In this document: positions 24,021-36,800 of the stretch, piece by piece
Layout of the letters: every line of letters starts with the position of its first letter
How positions within the stretch are numbered: the stretch's first letter is position 1
Assembly: GCA_025716815.1 (NCBI GenBank)
Contig: JAIXMN010000012.1
Span: 496,001-560,000 of the forward strand
Direction: 5' to 3'
From: Dichotomocladium elegans
Lineage: Eukaryota; Mucoromycota; Mucoromycetes; Mucorales; Lichtheimiaceae
Length of the DNA: 64,000 bases
Notes under the pieces: model-generated
Told to the model about the DNA's origin: nothing
The model's input: the letters and a program-made list of their open reading frames with translations, nothing else
Database searches by the model: none
Program-made: the position numbers and the translations under genes

Positions 24021-24202
24021 AGGCTATTCCACTGCTAAGCTATATTCATATTCCGCAGAAGATCCAATAGATACCCCGACGGTGGGCAGTTTCCACTCGG
24101 TTCTATCAAAATCAACAGGTTCCGATTGGCCCTTAGTAAGCACCTCCCAGAGAAAACAAAGCCCCGCTTGTCCACTAGACGTTGTGTGCGTCACGGAAAG
24201 AG

Positions 24203-24209
24203 TATAAAA
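24203..24209 (+). promoter_or_regulatory. TATA box of the peroxiredoxin gene
   Basis: TATAAAA 68 bp upstream of the peroxiredoxin ATG, in the right orientation and with no other gene start between. Consistent with a strongly expressed housekeeping or stress gene. Confidence 0.6.
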
Positions 24210-24270
24210 AGGACCGCCTGTTGCTCTCCTCCGACAAGCTGACTTTTTCTTTTCCACAAAATAAAAAAAA

Positions 24271-25110
24271 ATGGGTAAGGAACTATCTCTTATTTCAGAT
24301 GGTTGCAGCAACGATGTCTGTGCGTACTCATCCCGTTGCTGCTGCTGCTGCTTATCAGTTGCCCAGGTTCAGAAGCCCGCTCCCGAGTTCACTCTCCCTG
24401 CCGTCGTCAATGGCGAGTTCAAGGATGTCTCGCTCTCTGACTACAAGGGCAAGTACGTCGTGTTCTTCTGGTACCCCATGGACTTCACCTTCGTCTGCCC
24501 CACCGAGATCTTGGCCTTCTCTGACCGCATTAAGGAGTTCGAGGCTTTGGACACTGCCGTCATCGCCGCCTCCTGCGACTCTGGTACGACAAATAACGCG
24601 TGAGACTGTGTGTGTATAGACGCCACGCGTATCTGACAAACTGTTCGCTTCCATAGAATTCTCCCACTTGGCCTGGATCAACACCCCTCGCAAGCAGGGT
24701 GGTCTTGGTGAGATGAACATCCCCATTGTTGCCGACAAGACCAAGAAGGTTGCTCGCGACTACGGTGTGTTGCTTGAGGATGCCGGTGTCACCCTTCGTG
24801 GTAAGTGAAAGAAAAAGTGGCATAGGAGACAGAGAGAGATGGGCGCAAGCGAAGTCCAAAAAAAACAAAGCGCGCTTACGTTCTTTGGGAAATAGGTCTC
24901 TTCATCATCGATCCCAAGGGCACCGTCCGTCAGATCACCATCAACGACTTGCCCGTCGGCCGTAACGTCGATGAGGTCCTCCGCCTTGTTGAGGCTTTCC
25001 AGTTCACCGACAAGCACGGTGAGGTCTGCCCCGCTGGCTGGAAGAAGGGCAGCGCTACCATCAAGCCCGATGTCAAGGAGTCCAAGGCTTACTTTGAGTC
25101 CGCCAACTAA
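24271..25110 (+). CDS. Typical 2-Cys peroxiredoxin (thioredoxin peroxidase)
   Basis: Reduces hydrogen peroxide with thioredoxin as reductant; 195 aa, cytosolic by lack of any targeting sequence. Exons: 24271-24274 (only ATGG), 24359-24583, 24657-24800, 24896-25110. The start is fixed by the join ATGG|TT, giving [17 protein letters not shown], which is the family N-terminus. Reading straight through the first intron would insert a Cys-rich stretch instead. The peroxidatic Cys48 lies in DFTFVCPTE and the resolving Cys169 in [15 protein letters not shown] plus a C-terminal YF (KAYFESAN) are the features linked to hyperoxidation sensitivity in eukaryotic Prx1/2-type enzymes. Confidence 0.95.
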
Positions 25111-26570
25111 AAACTTGTTGTATAAACGAATGCCTTCTGGATTTATAACGATAGAAAAAAAAAAGAGAAGAGAGAGTCGAAATAGAGAGACAAATAAAGT
25201 GCAATGTTGAATGCAGTTTAGGACAAAGGTTTCTCAGTGATAAACGTTGTTTGATCAACCGTCCCAAAAGCAACTCTCAAGATCACCCAGATTTAAACCG
25301 CATGTCTCCCTCGCTCTTTCTTTCACCTCCTTTGGCCCTCTTTTGGCGGAGCAGTTGCATTTCATCTACTCGCATTAGGTCCAAGAATATCTAGCGATCC
25401 ATCCTCAAGGACGACAAGCATCGAATGTGTAGTTTAGTGAAAGCCTGGCCGAGAGGCGTCGCTCCTTTTAAACAACTTGGGCACATGCGCTCTCCTTCCC
25501 GCGCCTCTCTCCTTCCCCCTGGCAATTTCATGTTCCTACGCGTTGTCCAATCGGCAATCGACTGAACCTACGCACAGAATGTTACAGTTTAGGGATATGT
25601 CTACGTAGACGGCTTTGTTTGCGTATCTATTCCTGTTTTTTTCGTTTGGTGGAGCCTGTGGTGGTCTCCGAGCGCTGCGCCCCAATCTTAACGACGGTAG
25701 TAGATATGGAAGGTGTTAAAGAATGAACAGCATCTCGATGGGTGACGGAGATGACATTTCTGCATAATACCTCTTTTCCGTCAGCGTATAGTACGTGGAT
25801 GTTACATAGCCAATCGCTCGGTGGGCGGCGAGGCTACAGCGGAAGAAATCGAGCGGAGACAGCGGATGGTCACAGCCATTTGGAGCGCGGAGGTGAAAGA
25901 TCTCCATCCCAAATAATCGTTAGAGGAAAAGGAATAGCCATCGCTTTGTGGAGTCTATCTGATTATGAGTAGAAACCTATTGAGCTCAAAATAAAGATTC
26001 GAATGGACGGAGGGAACTAGTTCTTTTTTTTCCTGTAAAACTTACTCACTCGATTGAACCGGAAAGAGGACGGAGAGATCGATGTCACTCCATGACCTAG
26101 CAAGAAACGCCCATACGCTCTATTCTAACAAATCGACGGGTGCATCGTACAAGCAAACCTTGGAAAATCTTTCCTTGCGTCATTAGTAGAAATAAGGAGT
26201 GCGCAGATGTAAGCATGGGGATGACTGGCTGTTGGTCAATTAATACGTAAGAAAGGAGGTGAAGAGAATGACGTTAGGTTACATTTTCTCCTTTCCCTGC
26301 CCCTTCTCCTGCTCTTCATCAGCTGTATAGGGTTAATACTTCATTGTGTACGTAAGTTATTCGAACGATATCAATCACGTAGACAATGGGGCGACTTCTC
26401 TCTCTTCCTCTTCCCCCCCCCCAACGCGCACCAACCCCCCATCCTAATAAGAACCCCTTGATTCTATGTTTTTTTTTCTACCTTTTTGAGGGGCCACCAA
26501 TATTCTACCTTTTTAATTTTACCGCGCTCTTGTTCCCTTGTTCTTCTTACCCAGATCAAAAAAAAAAACA
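25111..26570. other. Intergenic, no gene seen
   Basis: 1.46 kb between the peroxiredoxin and MFS genes, both on the plus strand. Contains the peroxiredoxin 3' UTR (A-rich near 25150-25200) and, at the right end, a C-run (26413-26430) and T-rich tract typical of the leader of the MFS gene. No family match. Confidence 0.5.
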
Positions 26571-28402
26571 ATGACACCGTCTGTCAAATCAACCGCGACT
26601 GACGCTTCTAACTGTGAGTTCGTAAAGGAAGCAATGCCATCCAAATGGCAACGACTTAAACCTCGTCTGGCACCTCTGCTCCAGTGCTACCTCATCCAGT
26701 TCTTCACCGGAATGAACGATGGCAATCTTGTACAGTTTTTGTTCTCAACGAGAACGGGAGAGGAAAAAAAAAAGATAACAGCTGGCTTCGCTTATTTGCT
26801 GATATGATATGGCTAGGGGATTGTGTTACCAAGTATTCAGTCGCATTATGATGTGTCCCAGTCGATCGTGGCGCTCGTATTTCTATGCTACGCCTCAGGA
26901 TTTGCAGCTGGTAAGTTGTCAAGCCACACGGCGGCCATAGGGGATAGTGATCCTTTTTCTCCCCTACATGTGCACGTTGTTACGGAACTGATGCCCAAAA
27001 AAATAGCGGCCGTCCTCAATGGATGGATGGTACGCCAGCTGACGCAGGCCAAGACAGTGGTTGTGGGTGCTGCGTCCCTAACACTGGGTTTTGGAATGAT
27101 CCTGATTGCTTTGCCCTTTCCTGCCCTCTGCATCTTTTATATTTTTGTCGGACTTGGCGTGGCTCTCATTCAATCTGGCGCGAACGTTTTTGTGGGCGAG
27201 CTTCCCAATGCGACGATGATGCTCAATTTTCTTCATGGTATTTATAGGCTGTTTGTGAAGAGAGAGAGAGAGAGAGAGAAATCCCAGACGATGAGGGGTG
27301 GAGGTTGATATCATAAGGCCAGTTGCAATTCATTTTTCCCCCTCCTCTATCCTTTCTTTGCTTCCCTTTTTGCATTGTATTCCTACTTTTCGTTCGCTGT
27401 CTATCTCTTTCCCTTCTCTCTTGGGATATGATTAGCTTCGTATGGTTTAGGCGCGCTGGTCGGTCCCTTTGCAGCATCGAGTCTTTTGGAGCGGACCACG
27501 TGGAATATGACTTATGTGGTGCTATGCGGCATTGCGGGAATGAACACCGTGACGGCAGCCGTTTCCTTTCGTCATGTGCGCACAGCGGATGAACGTCGTA
27601 GGAGCGCCTTAACGCAACAACCCGACATAGAACACGCCGCGACTGAATGGAATAAAGATGTCGCTGAAGATGACGAAGATACGGTGGTGGCGGATGCGGA
27701 TGCGGATACGGATGTGCCCGAAAGGGGTGTAGTATTTGCCACATTGCGTGAACGGGTCACCCAAGTGGGTGCCGTGTTTCTCTTGTTCTACGTTGGGACC
27801 GAGGTGACTCTTGGTGATTGGGCGTACACGTTCCTGATCACAGAGCGAAGCGATGACACTCAGAGTATGGCCAAGGTCATGTCGGGCTACTGGGCCGGCC
27901 TGTGCATCGGAAGGCTGTGTCTAGGGTGGGTAACCAGCCGCTTTGGGGAGAAGCAGATGGTGTACGGCTACATTGGCGTCCTTAATAGCACTCTTATCAC
28001 GTTCTGGCTTGTCAAGAGTGTCTGGGTGGACTGCGTCGCATTGGTGCTGGCAGGCATTGCTCTCGGGCCCCTCTTCCCGACCTTGCTATCCATCGCACGC
28101 CAGACCATTCCCTGTCGTCTCTACGCAACAGCAGTCGGGTTACTGTCGGCAGTAAGTGCTACGCAAGGGTTACTTTTTCACCAACAGTGGATGCTCAACT
28201 TCCCGCCGCCGCCCTTTCCTTTTTGGGGGGGTCAAGGACATCCTTTTTTCTTTTCTAGTTTGGCAGCGGTGGATCAGCCCTGTTCCCTTATCTCACAGGC
28301 GTCCTGATCAACAGCACAGGCGTCACGGTCGTCCCACCCCTTACTATGGCCATGGCATGCGTTCTTTTCATAGGTTGGCTCTTTATTCCTAATCCGGCCT
28401 GA
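26571..28402 (+). CDS. Major facilitator superfamily transporter (BSC6-like)
   Basis: Membrane transporter of about 447 aa. Exons: 26571-26729, 26817-26910, 27007-27237, 27436-28151, 28259-28402. Recognisable MFS features are a first helix with MNDGNLGIVLPSIQ, a central pseudo-gate segment YGLGALVGPFAAS, an acidic cytoplasmic loop (AEDDEDTVV, then an Asp/Ala repeat) between the two halves, and motif-like GYWAGLCIGRLCLGWVTSRFG in the second half. The last helices end ACVLFIGWLFIPNPA. The fold resembles the fungal BSC6/FucP-like general substrate MFS group; the substrate is unknown. Intron 2 (26911-27006) is 96 nt with no in-frame stop, so an unspliced form would stay open. Intron 3 holds a (GA)n run. 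Confidence 0.82.
27258..27281. repeat. (GA)n microsatellite in MFS intron 3
   Basis: Roughly eleven GA units inside the 198-nt third intron of the MFS gene. Confidence 0.85.
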
Positions 28403-28756
28403 TCAAAGTTTTTCTTTCTTTTTTACCTTCTTTGCCTCTCTTCCCCCTCGAACACTCAAAATGCATGCAATATATAACAGCCACAGCTTGTTTTTTTAGA
28501 CGTTTTATGCATATATATACATATATGTAAACGCACGTACACATGGTCATGGATATGGATGAACAATGAGAAATGAGAATGCCACAGTAAAAAAAGAAGC
28601 GCAAGATTGTGGTGGAAGACTCGGACAAAACGTATATGTCATTTTTTTTGTCTGTAAAAGAAACAAGGCATAAAATGGAGCAAGAAAACAGAGCCAGAAA
28701 TCAAGCACAAGGGAAAGGTGTATGTTAGAGTAGGCGCACGCATCCGCCTGCTAATG
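28403..28756. other. Convergent intergenic segment
   Basis: 3' flanks of the MFS gene (plus) and the zinc-finger gene (minus). Contains an alternating TA/CA stretch near 28508-28530; no gene. Confidence 0.55.
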
Positions 28757-29611
28757 CTAATCGAACGCTCGGGTGAAATAGCAGAGCGCTGGTTCGTGTT
28801 GGGTGCCTTGTCGATCTGCCGGACTAAAATTTCCAATGGGTGAGATGCTGGGAATTATCGTTCCTGGCCACCCCGCTTGGTCTGATGTGCTACTAGGACT
28901 GAGAGGAGAATAGTGCGAATGGGTCTGGCTCATGGTGTCCATAACTGCCAGCATGAGTAATGTCTGGGTGATGGTGATATTGTCCCCTTCGGGCGGCAAT
29001 GTTATAGGCGTTGAACAGGTAACGGTTGACAGAGCAGGAGGAGAAGACGCTGAAAATGCTGTCTGCGGCAGTTGTGGTAAGACAATAGGGTGCAGTCTCC
29101 GAGAAAGTTGGTGCTCAGAAGGGAGACTAACAAAGTTATCAATGATCTCAGTAGGAGGAGATGGCTCAGAAGGAGCAGGTCGTGGCAAAAGAGACGGAGT
29201 GCGCTGGGGCTGATTGATATCGGCTAGGGTGATGGAGGACGTTTCCGGGTATTGTCGACGTGATCGCGGCATCCGGTCAGATGATGCTATTCTTGCCTTA
29301 TTATGGATCTTGAGATGTCGACGCAGATTGCTGAGGACTGCAAACCTTCGCAGACATCCTGTTCTTTTTATGAGAGCTATAAATCGTATGGTCGTTGGAC
29401 GGCATGGCAGGCATTTGCCGTTAGCTTACATGTGGCATTGGTACGGCTTCTCGCCGGTATGCGTAAAGAGATGTGGCTTGAGAGCACTCGGTTTAGTAAA
29501 CGATTTTGAGCAATACGGGCATTGGTAACTTGACGATGATGATGGTGTTGTTATGGCTTCCGTATTCAGAGAAGGAAGGCATCCAGTTGAGATGAAACGG
29601 AATTTCTCCAT
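28757..29611 (-). CDS. C2H2 zinc-finger protein, two fingers, probable transcription factor
   Basis: Predicted 262-aa nuclear protein. Exons 29430-29611 and 28757-29363. Finger 1 is QCPYCSKSF...LKPHLFTH; the canonical linker TGEKPY leads to finger 2, with C-x4-C spacing ([20 protein letters not shown] then LKIH). The intron falls inside finger 2, just after its first Cys-His, and the acceptor was chosen because it restores the second Cys. The remaining 180 residues are Ser/Pro/Thr-rich with QP-rich blocks and no further domain, as expected for an activation or regulatory tail. The DNA target is unknown. An upstream start cannot be excluded, since only about 28 residues precede finger 1. Confidence 0.8.
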
Positions 29612-31239
29612 AGATCGATGATTATATAATTATTGAGTGAAGTACCAATTTTAAAGCAAGAAGGAAAGGATATGGGAAGAGCAGAAATAACGATGACACA
29701 GGAACGGGAAAAGAAGAAGATACTAGAACAAGTCTTATAAATATCTGAAGGAAAGGCCATGTCCGGTGCCGCCATTCCTTATCAATAACAGCCATTTTTG
29801 ATTGTTTTGTTTCTGAATAAGCCCAACCATTTGTACCATTTGATACTCTCTTGAATTCATTATACCTCTCCAAGAAGATGCATGTGTCCCACTCCCTACC
29901 TCTGGCGGCTGGTGGCGTGAAAAAATACTTTGCCTGATTCAGATAAAAAGAATTGCCTAGAACGGATAACCTTAAACTCTACTCGTTGTTCTGTTAGTAG
30001 AACTGCGAGAGATCAAAAAAGGGGAGGAGAGAGGAGGGTAAAAACTACCATTTTAGTGTTAAAAATAGACATGTTGTCTGTGTCTGTGCAAGAAGATGAA
30101 GCTTAAAATCTGAGGAAAATCGATTAGTAGTAACGCTGATTCTTAAGAACGCTGTATAGGAAGCTGTAGCCTTATATACATACCTACACTCACCTATACA
30201 TCCTTATACCCATGTCTACACACCTGTGTGAATGTGTGTTTGCCTATGCAGCATGCAACACTCTTTCTTTCTCTTTGCGATGTACATGCTGTCGTACAAC
30301 ATCGGGCAGTTCCCTGTCCTCCCATCATCAGAGAAAAAGAGGGTTTCAAGGTGCTCAGAAGCAAAAGGGACAGTCTTTCGGATCAGACAGAAAGATTACC
30401 TGATCTTAACCTATCGGGAGTCTCCACGAATTATATAATATGGACAGGCAAGGAAAACAAAACGTTTCCCAGAGGACGATAAGATGGTTTTCCTGTCTCA
30501 TCAGAGCTTTGCCCCAGAAGATATTCATTACACCATAACGCTGGATTGATGGTTAGTTATAACGCGCAGACGGGCTAAAGTAGAGAAAACATGAATACGA
30601 TGTAAGCTACACCAAAGGCATTATCAGTTTCAGGAAATATTTCGTGTATGACATGGCGGTGCCTGTGATAATTTACCTCTATGCCCATCAAAGGGTATCG
30701 TACGGTCTCGTTTATTTGCTTTGTTTAGCCCAGAGGTTCTGCAAGAAAATGAAAGAAACAAAGCACCCAGGTTTCTCTTGGTCTATTCAGGCAATTGAAA
30801 AAAGAGGGCATTGGCAACCGTCGACCTTGCAGCGGCTGCGCCGTCACAGTTGTTACGACTGCATGAATAAACCGTACTCCTCCTTTGAATTCCCGCCTGT
30901 GTCTTCTGGCAAGACGTGAAAATAAAGTGATGAAAACAAGCCGCAGACTCAAAAAATAATTGTCGCATGGACAAGGAGGCCGTTAGTCAACAGAAATATC
31001 AGCCCCTTCTTACTCTTTTAACTTACCCAAAAGCTAGCTAGGTGTGCCATCCGCGGTAACAATGTCGGAACCGGGAGGAAAGGAAGGATCCGGAGCTGTT
31101 GAGCGTCGACGGCGGAAGGGTTGGAGGAAGGAACGAGGAGGGACGACAACGGACCAGCGTTAGAAGCAACGGAAGAACAAAAGCACCTCGACGAAGTCAT
31201 GATGGGTGACCTGCGCAGTCTACAGAGGATCCGCAATAT
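29612..31239. other. Intergenic, no supported gene
   Basis: 5' flank of the zinc-finger gene and then AT-rich DNA. At 31050-31220 there is a G/C-richer patch open on the minus strand that abuts the truncated 3' end of the transposon relic; it has no recognisable product. Otherwise nothing. Confidence 0.45.
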
Positions 31240-32310
31240 GATAAGATTGCAGAATGGAACAAGGGTAGCCTATTGCTCTTGACAGCTGACCAAAACTGCT
31301 CAATCGGATTGAGTTCAGGCGAGTATGGTGGAAAATAAGCACATCGATGTCCCCAACCTTAAGGATAGGTGCATTATCCATTATCAAATAATGGCCCTTC
31401 ATATGTTCATACTTATCTAACTCGTCCATTGTAGACTAAAGGAAGCTGAGATAATGTCCAGTTACAGTTCCTCTGCTTGCAACTTCAGATTGACCTGCCC
31501 TCTTTTTTTGCTTGATTGGGGGATGTGGGAGTCTCAAGCTGCATTTAATGATACCTGATGCTAAGATTGCTCCCAAGATTGTGGCTGTTTCTGCTCTTGC
31601 CTTTGGCATTGTGACCACTGCGGGAGTCCCTTTTCGGGCCATGCCATGCTGCGTTTCATATTAATATGGGGTCCAGCCTCATCAAGAAAAACGCAGTTTT
31701 TTCTAAGTCAACGTCAGTCCTGTCCCATTTGCGCACTCAGTCAAGGCACTCTTGGATCTTCGCAGCACTGTTCCTGTCCACGGGCTGAAGCCGAACCATT
31801 TTCAATGACAAGTTGCATTCGTTTTTCATAAATCGATGCAGCGTCGTTCTAGATCCGTTGAGACCCTCAAATCTTTGGAGCAGTTGCTCTAGGACAATGG
31901 ATGGATTCTCATCAAGGCATTCTGAAATAACGCGCTTGCAACTCTTCATTGAGAATACGCGAACAGCCCCTTGCTTTAGGTTTCTTAAAGATGCTGTCAG
32001 GGTCTTTTTCGTAGCGTAATGTCCATCGCTGGGAAATATGTGTGGTAGTAGGCTCAGAGTATCACTGAAATATATGCTACGCAGATATTCAATGCGGGAA
32101 CAAACGGATTGCAGAGAGTACGTTTCTTCATCAACAACGTGACCCTGGCCATCTTCGCAAAAAAAAATAGATTGCACATCACCGAATAAGAGTGTATAAA
32201 AGAGAAAGAGTCAAAAGGAAGAGATGGAAGCGACATCTTTCCGTGTATGCATGTGGCATTTGATTTATCATCAACCGTAATTCTGCGACTTCAGAACTGG
32301 CAGAGTGCGA
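31240..32310 (-). mobile_element. Decayed DDE_3 (Tc1/IS630-type) transposon, copy 2, 3'-truncated
   Basis: The minus strand carries the same transposase family as copies 1 and 3. The N-terminal and HTH region (SVCSRIEYLRSI, CLDENPSIVLEQLLQRFEGL, TTLHRFMKNECNLSLKM) is open at 31737-32177 but has lost an internal segment. The central block (VVTMPKARAETATILGAI, RGTVTGHYLSFL) is at 31436-31642. The second catalytic Asp is in HYLIMDNAPIL (about 31360-31390), and the signature YSPELNPIEQFW lies in a different frame around 31300. The match stops near 31240, so about 150 bp of the 3' end are missing. Stops and frameshifts make it inactive. Confidence 0.8.
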
Positions 32311-33201
32311 TTTGATTTTGGGGAAAATAGTGCTCGTCATCTACAGATCTTTAATCAGCGCCAGCCGATAACCCAGTACCCGTATACCGAAACCTTGTGG
32401 TCATGTTACTCTTGTGAAACTGTCAAAGCAAAACACGACGGCAATTAACCCCCAACAGGCGCATTGGGAGGGGGAAGTCAGTTCTTCCTATATGTGGGAA
32501 ATCCATCTGTTATATCTATGCCATAACCGTAAGTCGTTTGTAGGCCGATTCCGATTAAACAACGATGCGATAGTACGATTTCTGATAACTCAATGGTTCA
32601 GCCCCTGGGCAGAGAACCTGTCTTCTAATACTGCGAAGCTTGTCTTTTGTGATTATGTGTGCTGATGCAGAAAATGGCCTAGTTTATTTTTTCAAGCTGG
32701 TAAAGCATGCCTCTGCGGCACTGAGCAATATCTAAGGTCATCTCAAGGGAAGCTGGGCGAAAGCCAAGAAGATGTGGTACAGGAAGGCTATTTCCACGGA
32801 ACGTCAAACCTGTTGCTGTGCAAGCTACAGTCTTACCGCCCGGCTACGTTTCTGGATCGAAAAGTACACGGGAGCTGCTCGAAAGAAAGCGGAGCTCGTA
32901 CCAGTCGTTCCATGGATGTAAACTGCGAAGATGACCTTGCCTCCGCTGTCGACCGGACCCGACTTGGAGTTGGATGCATCTGACCTATAGTAATTGCTCG
33001 GTGACGCGGATATCCCTATGTTCATATATGAGAATGCCCCGAGGTCTAACATCAGAACCGTCTGTGTACGATCGGTATCATCTCTCAGAGTCATTGTAGA
33101 AAAAAAAAGGCATATCATGCGTTATGTTTATTACAATGAACAAAACAAGGGTGGCGAAGAGGAGCAGGAGGAGTCGCACATTTCGGATTGAAATAATCTC
33201 G
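32311..33201. other. Intergenic, no gene seen
   Basis: Between the transposon relic and the 3' end of the THEM6-like gene. Short open frames of 60-100 codons lack motifs. 32311-32400 may still be transposon 5' flank, because similarity to copy 1 fades here. Confidence 0.45.
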
Positions 33202-34116
33202 CTAAAGTTTGGCAGCGTGGCGGCTGGTGGACGAGAGGTCCCAGGAGTACTGGTCTTCGCGTAAACCAATATCGGCCTCCAGTAGACCCTTAGCCCATGC
33301 AGCGTTGCGGCTCCTGCGCTCTTGGATGGTTGGACAATCCAGCTGGTGTCCACAGAGCTCAAGGACCTGAGCAGGAGGCACAGTCTTGCCGGACACGCGC
33401 TTGAATACGACTTTGCTGACGGCCATGGCTGCAACCCCCCCATCCGGAAGCACAAACCGGTGTTGAAGCCACAACCACTTGTCGTCCCATGTCCACACAC
33501 GCGTTTGCATCGCGTATGTACTCAGCGGTCTGATTTCTTTTTTGCGAAACAGCGTCAGAACACCTGCATTATGGCAGAAAATGTTATGTCCAGGTTCCAT
33601 CATTACACGTGGTATGATGGTGTACAGCAGTTGAATTCGTCCGAAATCAAGAATCTTGTTGAAAGTGCTATACAAGACTCGGTCAACAGAGCGCATGCCG
33701 CCTTTGTCGTTGAAGCAGCCTACCTATTATTCTAGAGCACGCATGCCCAACATGGCATATGAATTAAGACTTTCTTCTGTAGACTGCGAGAAGAGACACA
33801 GACATACCATGTGTTGGTTATAGTCAATATCATCGTATAAACATCTATGGCTTTGTGATACGACCGCGAATAGTTCTAAGCGCACGCAGTAGGATGTGTC
33901 CGAGTCGTATATTTTTCTTTTTCAGCGATGCTTGAGGTAGAGAAAATAAATACCTCTCGGCTCAAGATTACGCACATTAGCCTGCTTAACTAGTGAGCGC
34001 AGAAGCCACCAGGAGCGAAGGGTGTAAACAAGCGGCCATGATTTCACGTGGCCCAAAAGAATGAGAGCCGTTGGAATACCAATGGCAAAGGACATTGAGC
34101 CTGCACTAGACACCAT
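33202..34116 (-). CDS. THEM6-like hot-dog fold protein
   Basis: Predicted membrane-anchored thioesterase-superfamily protein of about 250 aa. Model: 33954-34116, 33808-33875, 33202-33723. The N-terminus has a hydrophobic segment (FAIGIPTALILLGHVKSW). The hot-dog core has SHRCLYDDIDYNQHM, then LYSTFNKILDFGRIQLLY, then NAGVLTLFRKKEIRPLSTY, TRVWTWDDKWLWLQHRFV and VAAMAVSKVVFKRVSGKTVP, all typical of THEM6 and its fungal homologues. The junction between exons 2 and 3 is uncertain. The family usually continues HMNN-x-LY, whereas this model inserts about 15 extra residues (GCFNDKGGMRSVDR) there. An unnoticed microexon or a lineage-specific insertion would explain it. The enzymatic substrate is unknown. 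Confidence 0.75.
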
Positions 34117-34403
34117 CAAGTAGTGTTAATTAGAAATGGTCGAGGGAGAAAGAAAATGGAGAGGGTTGAGGCGACGAGAGAAAATATAATGTATTGAGGT
34201 GGGATGACATTGGTGTCACAGAGGCAAAAGGGAAGAAGAGAGAGAGAGGTTTGGCGGAGCACCTCGCATTGGAGGAGGGTTGAGGCTCACGCCTAAAACC
34301 CTCTCCTCTCTTAAACTCATTCTTTTTACTGCTTAACCCTCAGGCCCTTTTTTCCACCTCTCTTATTTTTTTTTCATACCACACCTCTTCTCACTCAAAC
34401 ACT
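34117..34403. promoter_or_regulatory. Divergent promoter region, THEM6-like / VMA2
   Basis: 287 bp between the two start codons, so both promoters must lie here or overlap. Purine-rich near the THEM6 side (34135-34165, 34225-34245) and C/T-rich upstream of VMA2 (34340-34395). No clear TATA box. Confidence 0.5.
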
Positions 34404-36673
<2,270 letters not shown>

Positions 36674-36800
36674 ACTAAGAAAAAAAAGGATGTTGCTATT
36701 ATATTGTGTTCATGTTGTATGAATAAGAAAAACACGAAAAGAAAGAGCTTCTTTTTTTCCACTCTCTTTTTTTCTGGTTATACATATACATATATTCTAT

